A stretch of DNA of 6,248 nt from an uncultured Streptococcus sp. (GTDB lineage Bacteria; Bacillota; Bacilli; Lactobacillales; Streptococcaceae). The stretch's first letter is position 1; every line of letters starts with the position of its first letter. Shown here piece after piece: positions 1-5,941 of the stretch. The notes under the pieces are model-generated. The model made no database searches and was not told the origin of the DNA. It worked only from the letters and a program-made list of their open reading frames with translations. Both the position numbers and the translations under genes were made by a program. The DNA is taken from positions 1 through 6,248 of the forward strand of contig CABSQC010000066.1 of NCBI GenBank assembly GCA_902479835.1, in the 5' to 3' direction.

Positions 1-147
1 GTTAGAATTCGATTTCGTGGTCCCTCCTCCGCACAGTTGATTAGGCCTGTAAAAGCTGATGAAATCAGCGTAGTAGAGCCCGCTCAACCACTGCGTCTTG
101 CTCGACAATCCAAAAATAATTGATAGGCTAGTACTTCTGTCCCAGCC
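1..147 (-). repeat. Streptococcal intergenic repeat element, truncated by the window edge
   Basis: This stretch does not look like a gene end. Read on the minus strand it starts with GGCTGGGACAGAAGT (complement of 133-147) and runs into CTGTGCGGAGGAGGGAC and CGAAATCGAATTC (complement of about 3-37). I recognise these phrases from memory as typical of a dispersed intergenic element in oral streptococci; no search was run. It is rich in hairpins: GCTGAT/ATCAGC at 55-69 around GAA, GAGC/GCTC at 76-85 with wobble-paired flanks, and GGCT/AGCC closing 126-147. The outer boundary lies left of the window. One forward frame stays open to the stop at 121-123 (40 codons), but it has no recognisable protein character. 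The element ends just before the murF promoter. Confidence 0.6.
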
Positions 148-149
148 AC

Positions 150-178
150 TTTTTTTGTGGTCTAGAATATGGTATAAT
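150..178 (+). promoter_or_regulatory. Extended -10 sigma-A promoter of the murF unit
   Basis: A perfect TATAAT at 173-178 is preceded by TATGG at 168-172, giving the TRTGn extended -10 element typical of streptococcal promoters. The -35 region 17 bp upstream is only a T-run (150-156), which fits an extended -10 promoter that does not need a good -35. Transcription should begin near 185, leaving a leader of about 60 nt before murF. The T-run is flanked by CCAC (146-149) and GTGG (157-160), a small inverted repeat overlapping the -35 area. Confidence 0.7.
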
Positions 179-195
179 GAGAAGAATTTGAAACG

Positions 196-222
196 AGCGT
201 CTAGACTTTTGGGGACGACGCT
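196..222 (+). promoter_or_regulatory. Possible small hairpin in the murF leader
   Basis: AGCGTC (196-201) and GACGCT (217-222) are perfectly complementary across a 15-nt loop, and the palindrome GTCTAGAC (199-206) offers a competing fold. It lies between the predicted transcription start and the murF ribosome binding site and has no T-run, so it is not a terminator. It may be incidental. Confidence 0.22.
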
Positions 223-232
223 ACGGAGAACT

Positions 233-238
233 GAGGAG
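233..238 (+). promoter_or_regulatory. Ribosome binding site that fixes the murF start
   Basis: GAGGAG sits 6 nt before the ATG at 245. An in-frame ATG at 98 would give a longer protein, but it lies upstream of the promoter -10 and inside the repeat element and has no comparable binding site, so 245 is the supported start. Confidence 0.85.
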
Positions 239-244
239 TCGGAT

Positions 245-1612
245 ATGAATCTCACATTACATGAAATTGCTCATCTAGTACATGCAAAAAATGATATCAG
301 CCAATTTGAAGATGTGGCCCTTGTCAAGCCTGAATTTGACAGCCGTTTGATTGGGCCTGGAGACCTTTTTGTTCCGTTAAAGGGAGCGCGTGATGGTCAT
401 GATTTCATCGAGACCGCTTTTGAAAATGGAGCCGTAGCCACTTTTTCAGAGAAAGTGATTGAAGGCCACCCTTATATTTTGGTGGAAGATGTTTTGAGCG
501 CATTTCAAACATTGGCTGCAGCCTATCTTCAAAAGACAAAAGTGGATGTTTTGGCTGTGACAGGGTCAAATGGTAAAACAACCACAAAAGATATGTTGGC
601 ACAGCTTTTGTCCACTACCTACCTGACCTATAAAACACAGGGAAACTATAATAATGAAATTGGTCTTCCTTATACGGTTCTCCATATGCCAGAAGGGACA
701 GACAAACTCGTCCTTGAAATGGGGCAAGACCATCTAGGAGATATCCATCTCTTATCAGAACTGGCGCATCCCAAGGTTGCTATTGTCACCTTAATTGGGG
801 AAGCCCATTTGGAATTTTTCAAAGATCGAAGCGAGATCGCAAAAGGAAAACTCCAAATTGCGGATGGCATGCCAGAAGGTGGCCTTCTGGTGGTTCCAGC
901 TGATCCGATCGTGAATGCCTACCTCCCTGAAAAACAAAAAGTGGTTCGCTTTGGTCCAGACGAGGAGATTTTTATTACCGAGTTGGTAGAGCGAAAGGAT
1001 AGCTTAACTTTCCGCGCTAATTTCTTAGAAGAAGCGATTGATCTACCAGTAACAGGAAAATACAATGCGACCAATGCCATGATTGCAGCTTATGTTGCCC
1101 TGCAAGAAGGAGTGAGCGAAGCGGCGATTCGTGATAGTTTTGCTACCTTGCAATTGACGCGTAACCGCACGGAATGGAAAAAGGCCAGTACCGGAGCAGA
1201 TATTTTATCCGATGTCTACAATGCTAATCCGACGGCTATGCGCTTGATTTTAGAAACTTTCTCGACTATTCCTGCGAATCCAAATGGCCGAAAATTAGCC
1301 GTCCTTGCAGATATGAAAGAACTAGGGGAGCAATCTGTAGATCTGCACAACCAAATGATTCTCAGCCTCTCGCCAGATGTCTTGGATACGGTTATTTTCT
1401 ACGGCCAAGACATTGCGGGATTGGCTCAATTAGCGAGTCAGATGTTCCCACTCGGACATGTCTATTATTTCAAAAAAACAGCTGAGGAAGACCAGTTTGA
1501 GGACATGGTCAAACAAGTCAAGGAAAGCTTAAAAGAGCAGGACCAAATCCTCATCAAGGGAAGCAATTCCATGCATTTAGCCAAATTGGTAGAGGAATTA
1601 GAAAAAGCCTAG
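245..1612 (+). CDS. murF: UDP-N-acetylmuramoyl-tripeptide--D-alanyl-D-alanine ligase (MurF)
   Basis: MurF is the cytoplasmic ATP-dependent ligase that adds D-Ala-D-Ala to UDP-MurNAc-tripeptide (L-Lys type in streptococci), giving the pentapeptide precursor of peptidoglycan. From the ATG at 245 the protein has 455 residues, the normal family length. The N-terminal domain is followed by the ATP-binding loop GSNGKTTT (107-114), the GNYNNEIGLP motif, the Mg-binding region LEMG (E158), IGEAHLEFF (H188), and the C-terminal ligase domain with TRNRTEW, DVYNANPTAM (323-332) and LADMKELG. The end carries the family-typical IKGSNSMHL. No key motif is missing. It is first in an apparent operon, 56 bp ahead of the first TIGR02206-type gene, with no terminator between. 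In many streptococci ddl precedes murF; here the visible upstream DNA is a repeat, and ddl may lie outside the window. Confidence 0.97.
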   Translation: MNLTLHEIAHLVHAKNDISQFEDVALVKPEFDSRLIGPGDLFVPLKGARDGHDFIETAFENGAVATFSEKVIEGHPYILVEDVLSAFQTLAAAYLQKTKVDVLAVTGSNGKTTTKDMLAQLLSTTYLTYKTQGNYNNEIGLPYTVLHMPEGTDKLVLEMGQDHLGDIHLLSELAHPKVAIVTLIGEAHLEFFKDRSEIAKGKLQIADGMPEGGLLVVPADPIVNAYLPEKQKVVRFGPDEEIFITELVERKDSLTFRANFLEEAIDLPVTGKYNATNAMIAAYVALQEGVSEAAIRDSFATLQLTRNRTEWKKASTGADILSDVYNANPTAMRLILETFSTIPANPNGRKLAVLADMKELGEQSVDLHNQMILSLSPDVLDTVIFYGQDIAGLAQLASQMFPLGHVYYFKKTAEEDQFEDMVKQVKESLKEQDQILIKGSNSMHLAKLVEELEKA

Positions 1613-1668
1613 CAAATGTGAAGGAAGTTATACAAAAATAGGCTACTATAAACTAAAGGAATAGAAAA

Positions 1669-2364
1669 ATGACATTTTGGGATTTATTGATTACGAACCA
1701 AAAATCAGCCCCGCCTGAGTTTGGGCTCTGGTATTTCATTCTGCCAGCTTCTTTGTTGGTGGTTGGCTACTTTTCCATCAAATATGCACAGTCTAAAAGC
1801 TACCAACGCTTTTGGTATTGGGCACAATTGATTCAAGTTTTGACCATCAATGCTTGGTATATTCTCGCCCACATGCCTTTGACAGACAATTTGCCCTTTT
1901 ATCATTGTCGCTTGGCTATGCTTGCGATCCTCTTTGCACCTAGAGGGACCTATATCAAGCAATATTTTGCCTTGTTGGGTGTTCTAGGATCCATTGCGGC
2001 TTTGGTTTATCCGGCCTTTGACCCCTTCCCATTCCCCCATATTACTGTACTCAACCTGATTTTTAGTCACTGGGCCTTGTTTGCCAATAGTTTGATTTAC
2101 CTACAGGATTTTTATCAGTCGGAAAAACAGGACACCTTACGGATTGTTAAGATCACCTTTGGTATGAATGCAGTCATCTTTTTGGTTAATCTTTTGACCA
2201 GAGGAGATTACGGCTTCTTACGACGTCCACCAATCATTGGAGACCACGGTGCTCTCTTGAACTACCTCTTGGTCAGCATCGTGATGGTGGCTGGTATTTG
2301 CTTGGTCAACCAGCGCTACAAATACAAGATGGTTGAAGAGAGTATTGTTTCGCGTTCGGAATAG
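1669..2364 (+). CDS. TIGR02206/YwaF-type integral membrane protein, copy 1 of 3
   Basis: This is a 231-residue hydrophobic protein with about six or seven membrane segments (roughly 21-40, 46-68, 80-92, 97-117, 126-146, 160-177, 195-215) and no signal peptide. It belongs, by my recognition of the pattern, to the uncharacterised TIGR02206 (YwaF-like) family, related to the eukaryotic TMEM164 family. Visible landmarks are LPFYHC (C80), FDPFPFPH (D118, H124), SHW (H134) and NYGFLRRPPIIGDHG (180-194, H193). Human TMEM164 has been reported as a cysteine-dependent phospholipid acyltransferase. Whether C80 is the equivalent residue is inference, and no bacterial activity can be claimed. The start is supported by AAAGGA at 1655-1660, 8 nt before ATG. 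It is followed 28 bp later by a close paralog. Family call is fairly sure; function is unknown. Confidence 0.85.
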   Translation: MTFWDLLITNQKSAPPEFGLWYFILPASLLVVGYFSIKYAQSKSYQRFWYWAQLIQVLTINAWYILAHMPLTDNLPFYHCRLAMLAILFAPRGTYIKQYFALLGVLGSIAALVYPAFDPFPFPHITVLNLIFSHWALFANSLIYLQDFYQSEKQDTLRIVKITFGMNAVIFLVNLLTRGDYGFLRRPPIIGDHGALLNYLLVSIVMVAGICLVNQRYKYKMVEESIVSRSE

Positions 2365-2392
2365 AAAAAAGAGTAGATGAGGGAAAGAAATC

Positions 2393-3079
2393 ATGGCACT
2401 TTGGGACTTATTTTTCACTAGTCAACCAACCTCCCCTCCTCAATTGGGGGTCTGGTATTTCTTATTGCCGACTTCTTTGGTAGTGGTGGGAGTTCTGTCT
2501 GTTCGATTTGCTCACTCCAAAAGCTACCAAACCTTTTGGTATTGGGGACAGTTGATCCAGTTGCTCATCATCAACTCTTGGTATTTAGCAGCTCGCTTGC
2601 CTTTTTCAGAGAGTCTTCCCTTCTATCATAGCCGGATGGCCATGTGGATTATCCTTTTGGCCCCCAAGGGAAGCTTCAAGCAATATTTTGCCTTAGTCGG
2701 AGTCTTTGGCTCTATTATGGCCTTGGTTCATCCCGTTTTTTATCCCTATCCCTTCCCTCATGTATCCTCGATCAACAATGTCTTTGGTCATTGGGCCCTC
2801 TTGGCCAACTGCTTGATCTATCTGGTTCAATCCTACCAGGTGGAAGAAGGGGCTGTTTGGAAGATCTGTCAGATGACGTTTGGGGTCAATGCCATTATTC
2901 AGCTCGCGAATCTCGCAACAGGTGGAAACTACGGCTTTATGCGTCGTCCTCCTGTCATAGGTGATCATGGCCTTGTGCTCAACTATTTCATCGTGACAGT
3001 CCTAATGACGGGGACACTGATCCTCATCAATACTATCGTTCAGTACAGTAAGAAAAGAAGAATACCTGAATCTGTTTAA
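2393..3079 (+). CDS. TIGR02206/YwaF-type integral membrane protein, copy 2 of 3 (cysteine replaced)
   Basis: This 228-residue polytopic membrane protein aligns almost end to end with copy 1, sharing SKSYQ, FWYW, LPFYH, KQYFAL and NYGF-RRPP-IGDHG blocks, so a tandem duplication is clear. It is the odd member. The cysteine of LPFYHC is serine (S80, codon AGC at 2630-2632), and the aspartate of the FDP motif is tyrosine (Y117, codon TAT at 2741-2743). The histidines of FPH (H123), GHW (H133) and GDHG (H192) remain. The frame is intact, so it is not an obvious pseudogene. It may have changed or lost catalytic capacity while keeping a structural role; this is inference. GAGGG at 2379-2383 is the ribosome binding site, and copy 3 begins 13 bp after its stop. 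Confidence 0.85.
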   Translation: MALWDLFFTSQPTSPPQLGVWYFLLPTSLVVVGVLSVRFAHSKSYQTFWYWGQLIQLLIINSWYLAARLPFSESLPFYHSRMAMWIILLAPKGSFKQYFALVGVFGSIMALVHPVFYPYPFPHVSSINNVFGHWALLANCLIYLVQSYQVEEGAVWKICQMTFGVNAIIQLANLATGGNYGFMRRPPVIGDHGLVLNYFIVTVLMTGTLILINTIVQYSKKRRIPESV

Positions 3080-3092
3080 ATAAGGAGACTTT

Positions 3093-3773
3093 ATGCATCA
3101 TTTTTTCACTACAGAATCAACAGCACCACCAGCAATCTCAGCACTATGGTATAGTGTGATGGTCTTGTTCGTTGTGACAGCGATTATGATGTCACTTCGC
3201 TATTATCAGAATGAGCAATTTCGCAAATGCTTTCAATACTTACAGGGCTTCCAGTTAATTTGCTTGTATCTTTGGTATTTTGCCTACCACATTCCTTGGT
3301 CCAACAGTTTACCATTTTATCATTGCCGCTTGGCCATGTTTGCGGTCTTGTTTTTACCAGACAGATGGAAAAGCAAACAGTTCTTTGCCTTGATGGGAGT
3401 GAGTGGAGCCATCTTTGCTTTGGGCTATCCAGTCTTTGACCCCTACACTTTCCCTCATATTACGAGCTTTTCTTTCCTCCTCGGACATTACTGTCTCCTG
3501 ATCAATTCCTTGATTTATCTCTTGAGATGGTATGATCGAAACCTCTTAAAAAATAGTCAGATTGTTCTCTATACCTTTGTTTTAGATTTATTCCTGGTTG
3601 GAGTCAATCAATTGACGGGAGGAAATTACGGCTTGATGGCCCGCCCTCCGATTATGAGAGGGGATAAGGTGTGGCTCAACTATCTGGTTGTATCCAGTGT
3701 TTTAGCCCTTGCTTTATTGCTCTTTAATCAGTTCTTCAGTCGCAGAAGTGAGCGGGTGAAAGTGAGAAAATAA
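3093..3773 (+). CDS. TIGR02206/YwaF-type integral membrane protein, copy 3 of 3 (most diverged)
   Basis: This 226-residue polytopic membrane protein has the same landmarks as copies 1 and 2: LPFYHCRLAM with the cysteine kept (C78), FDPYTFPH (D116, H122), GHY (H132) and GGNYGLMARPP (177-187). It is the most divergent copy. Its N-terminal third is poorly conserved outside the W/Y-rich positions, and the late GDHG motif of the other copies is GDKV, placing lysine (K192) where they have histidine. The C-terminus is strongly basic (RRSERVKVRK), suggesting a cytoplasmic tail by the positive-inside rule. TAAGGAG at 3081-3087, 5 nt before ATG, is the best ribosome binding site of the three copies. 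A stem-loop lies just after the stop codon. Function is unknown. Confidence 0.84.
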   Translation: MHHFFTTESTAPPAISALWYSVMVLFVVTAIMMSLRYYQNEQFRKCFQYLQGFQLICLYLWYFAYHIPWSNSLPFYHCRLAMFAVLFLPDRWKSKQFFALMGVSGAIFALGYPVFDPYTFPHITSFSFLLGHYCLLINSLIYLLRWYDRNLLKNSQIVLYTFVLDLFLVGVNQLTGGNYGLMARPPIMRGDKVWLNYLVVSSVLALALLLFNQFFSRRSERVKVRK

Positions 3774-3783
3774 CCAGTATAAA

Positions 3784-3814
3784 GGTTGGGGCATCTCTGT
3801 CTCAACCCTGTTTT
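3784..3814 (+). terminator. Stem-loop, probably a partial terminator, before the DUF2207 gene
   Basis: GGTTGGGGCA (3784-3793) pairs with TGTCTCAACC (3798-3807) over 10 positions, including two G-U wobbles, around the loop TCTC. CTG and then TTTT (3811-3814) follow. The U-run is short and displaced by three bases, so read-through is likely. Its sequence resembles the GGCTGGGACA end of the repeat at 126-147, so it may be a short relative of that element. It sits 13 nt upstream of the ribosome binding site of the next gene (AAAGGAG, 3820-3826). Confidence 0.5.
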
Positions 3815-3831
3815 ATATCAAAGGAGAATAT

Positions 3832-5757
3832 ATGAAGCGTTTCTTGCTAATGATCTCCCTCGTTTGGAGTTTGTTTTGTACAATAACGACAGCACATGCG
3901 GATGAAGAAGTTCGCTATTCGATTGAATCCTATGTGGGTCACCTCCAATTGCAGGAAGATAGCCAGGCAACATTTACACAAGAGATCACTTATCAGTTTC
4001 AGACAGGCTATCATGGTCAATATGTGACCTTAGGAAGCGCAGATCCTCTTCCAAAAGGGTTTAAGATTCATCGTAATCCTGAGGTGGAAGCCTATGTGGA
4101 TGGGGAAAAACGAGAGATTCGTGTAGAGGAAACAGACCTGGAAGATGGCCGTCAATTAAAAATATACAATGCCCGTATCGTCGGTGGCACAGTCAAGATC
4201 AAAGTGAAATGGAAGATTGATCATCTCTTGACTTTCTACAAGGATATTGCAGAACTGAATTGGTTTCCTATTTCAGATGGAGATGAGAAAGTCGCGAAAT
4301 TAGATTTTTATGTGGATGGCTTGGATGCTAAGCAGGGAAAACTGTATGCCCATACTGGTTACTTTAATCCACCAGCCCAAGTCGAACGGACTGAAACTGG
4401 TTATCATATTTGGACAAAGGATTTTCCAAAAAATGGAAAGCTCGAACTGCATGCCTATTGGCCAATGACAGAAGCCCTGCGTCGAGAACAAGCAAATGAG
4501 ATTAACAAGGGAAAAGGAAAAGAGAAATTTCTCAAAAAAGAGAAATCCATTGAACAAAAAACGTTCCTCTATCGGACCCTTCTACTTAAGGTTGTACCAA
4601 TTGTAGCAATTCTTTTATTTATCCTCGCTTTCATTCCATGGATCCGGTATTTTATCAGTACCAGAACTCGTCGGATTGCAAAAGGAGTACGATTATACGA
4701 ACCACCACAGAATTTACCTCCTCTTGTCCTAGCTAAGGCACTGTATCAACTTGATTTTGAACGGATGGTGATATCTAGAGAGAAAGGACCATTAAAATTC
4801 AATCATCTCATCCAAGCAACTATATTGGATCTCATTGATCGAGGAAATCTTCGTTTGACTAGGAATGAAAATGGGGAAACCTTGACCTGTCTCCATTATG
4901 AAGGCTTGGCTGATTTTGAATTGAAGTTTATTGAAATGATCTTTGATCAAGAATCTGAAATCAATATCAGTGAAGTATTTTCAAGGTATAAAATCGACAA
5001 AGCAGCCTTAAAAAAAGATTTTCGAGCTGCTAAATCAGACACACAACGAGACCGTATTCGAAAAGTCGGAAGTGCCGTTCAATCGCTTTTAAAAAAGGAT
5101 GCCCAGCAATTGTCAAAAGGGGTAGAAAAGGAAATTGCAAAATTAGGATTGCCTTCTTATTTTAGAGACTTATCTGAGAAAGAAGAAGCTTTTTCTAAAA
5201 CAGGCTGTGCCTTACATTTTTGGCTCTTACTGATCTTATTTGTTAGCATGTGTTTCTTATCTTTTGGATTTGGTTCACACCTATCTTCCTTCTATTTTTG
5301 GATGATTGTATTGTTGGTCGTCTTCTTCATTCCATTTTATATTGTTGTAAAACTTCGTGAAGATCATCTACAATCTTTAGAAAACTTGGATGCACAATTT
5401 AAATGGATGGCCTTTCGAAATATGATCGAAAGTATTCCAAATTTCAACCAAGCAGAACTTGAGAGTGTCATCCTATGGAATCGCATCTTAGTCTATGCAA
5501 CCCTGTATGGCCAAGCAAAAAAAGTGAGCCAGGTACTCAAAAATCATCAGATTTCCTTACCATATGAAGACTGGGACACTGTTCTTTGGCTAACAACCTC
5601 CCCAAATACCTTCCTAGACGGCTCTACCTTGATGAACTATGCAGATGATTCCTATAGTGTTTCAAGCTTCTCTATTAACTCTTCAGATGGCAGTGGCGGC
5701 TTTGACGGCGGTGGCTTCTCTGATGGTGGAGGTGGTGGAGGATTTGGTGCCTTTTGA
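3832..5757 (+). CDS. DUF2207-family secreted/membrane protein with glycine-rich C-terminal tail
   Basis: This 641-residue protein has a clear N-terminal signal peptide (MKRF, hydrophobic core 4-20, likely cleavage after AHA at 23). An extracellular domain of about 220 residues follows, with the beta-rich character of DUF2207 (IESYVGHLQLQ, QEITYQF). Next come a lysine-rich stretch (226-243), a membrane segment (about 249-275), a cytoplasmic domain opening with YEPPQNLPP (289-297), two closely spaced membrane segments (about 461-482 and 485-506) and a last domain with the family-typical WNRILVYATLYGQAKKV. The tail (620-641) is almost only Gly, Asp, Ser and Phe, ending FGAF, which is common in this family. 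The molecular function is unknown. AAAGGAG 5 nt before ATG supports the start. The gene ends in tandem in-frame stops (TGA TAG, 5755-5760), then the unit terminator. Length and domain order are those expected of an intact member. Confidence 0.9.
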   Translation: MKRFLLMISLVWSLFCTITTAHADEEVRYSIESYVGHLQLQEDSQATFTQEITYQFQTGYHGQYVTLGSADPLPKGFKIHRNPEVEAYVDGEKREIRVEETDLEDGRQLKIYNARIVGGTVKIKVKWKIDHLLTFYKDIAELNWFPISDGDEKVAKLDFYVDGLDAKQGKLYAHTGYFNPPAQVERTETGYHIWTKDFPKNGKLELHAYWPMTEALRREQANEINKGKGKEKFLKKEKSIEQKTFLYRTLLLKVVPIVAILLFILAFIPWIRYFISTRTRRIAKGVRLYEPPQNLPPLVLAKALYQLDFERMVISREKGPLKFNHLIQATILDLIDRGNLRLTRNENGETLTCLHYEGLADFELKFIEMIFDQESEINISEVFSRYKIDKAALKKDFRAAKSDTQRDRIRKVGSAVQSLLKKDAQQLSKGVEKEIAKLGLPSYFRDLSEKEEAFSKTGCALHFWLLLILFVSMCFLSFGFGSHLSSFYFWMIVLLVVFFIPFYIVVKLREDHLQSLENLDAQFKWMAFRNMIESIPNFNQAELESVILWNRILVYATLYGQAKKVSQVLKNHQISLPYEDWDTVLWLTTSPNTFLDGSTLMNYADDSYSVSSFSINSSDGSGGFDGGGFSDGGGGGGFGAF

Positions 5758-5770
5758 TAGCCGTGAAAAG

Positions 5771-5803
5771 AAGACTAGAATCTACGGATTTTGGTCTTTT
5801 TTT
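5771..5803 (+). terminator. Strong intrinsic terminator of the murF-DUF2207 unit
   Basis: AAGACTAGAATC (5771-5782) pairs over all 12 positions with GATTTTGGTCTT (5787-5798), with two G-U wobbles, around the loop TACG. This gives a C(UACG)G tetraloop of the very stable UNCG class. A run of five more T (5799-5803) follows directly, and an A-run lies opposite (5766-5769). It starts 13 nt after the stop codon of the DUF2207 gene and separates it from the prfC promoter. Confidence 0.9.
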
Positions 5804-5825
5804 GCGTCCCCAAAAAGATCCATCA

Positions 5826-5854
5826 TTGAAAAAAGTGCCTCTTTTCGCTATAAT
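5826..5854 (+). promoter_or_regulatory. Sigma-A promoter of prfC
   Basis: TTGAAA (5826-5831) and a perfect TATAAT (5849-5854) are separated by exactly 17 bp, close to the ideal housekeeping promoter. Transcription should start near 5861, giving a leader of about 80 nt before the prfC ATG at 5942. Its position right after a strong terminator indicates that prfC is independent of the upstream unit. Confidence 0.88.
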
Positions 5855-5872
5855 AGAAAAGATAGAGAAATC

Positions 5873-5905
5873 GAGGAGAGATCCGATGTAAAGATGAATT
5901 TGTAA
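5873..5905 (+). promoter_or_regulatory. prfC leader with a start-stop ORF and a three-codon ORF
   Basis: GAGGAG (5873-5878) is the best Shine-Dalgarno sequence in the leader. Seven nucleotides later it meets ATG (5886-5888), which is followed at once by TAA (5889-5891), a minimal start-stop ORF. Two bases on, a second ATG (5894) gives Met-Asn-Leu and stops at TAA (5903-5905). The prfC start at 5942 is 36 nt further and has only a weak AGGA two bases away. The sequence features are seen directly; a regulatory role is inference, and a vestigial start site is an alternative. Confidence 0.4.
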
Positions 5906-5941
5906 ATTTATCAGAAAATAAAAAGAGAAAGAATTAGGAAT

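Noticed and set aside
1..123. A forward reading frame open from the window edge to a TGA at 121, possibly the end of an upstream gene such as ddl
   Set aside because: The translation does not resemble the Ddl C-terminus or any family I know, and the DNA matches remembered streptococcal intergenic repeat phrases on the other strand. Forty open codons can occur by chance.
98..244. A 49-residue N-terminal extension of MurF from the ATG at 98
   Set aside because: It spans the repeat and the promoter -10 at 173-178, lacks a ribosome binding site, and the MurF family length and GAGGAG at 233-238 fit the ATG at 245.
1647..1652. TATAAA as a -10 box for a separate promoter of the first TIGR02206-type gene
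   Set aside because: There is no -35 or extended -10, and transcription would start within or after the ribosome binding site at 1655-1660.
2644..2964. A 106-codon forward ORF inside copy 2
   Set aside because: It lies wholly within the frame of a well-supported membrane protein gene, has no ribosome binding site and has no family resemblance.
3756..3783. GTGAAA with TATAAA as a promoter for the DUF2207 gene
   Set aside because: The -35 match is poor, the spacing is 16 bp, and there is no TG extension; the transcript would begin inside the hairpin. Possible but not supported.
5639..5905. An 88-codon ORF overlapping the end of the DUF2207 gene
   Set aside because: It reads through the glycine-rich coding tail in another frame and then through the terminator and the prfC promoter; it has no credible start.
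5897..5908. AATTTGTAAATT as an operator-like palindrome in the prfC leader
   Set aside because: It is a short A/T-only near palindrome in an A/T-rich leader; chance is a sufficient explanation.
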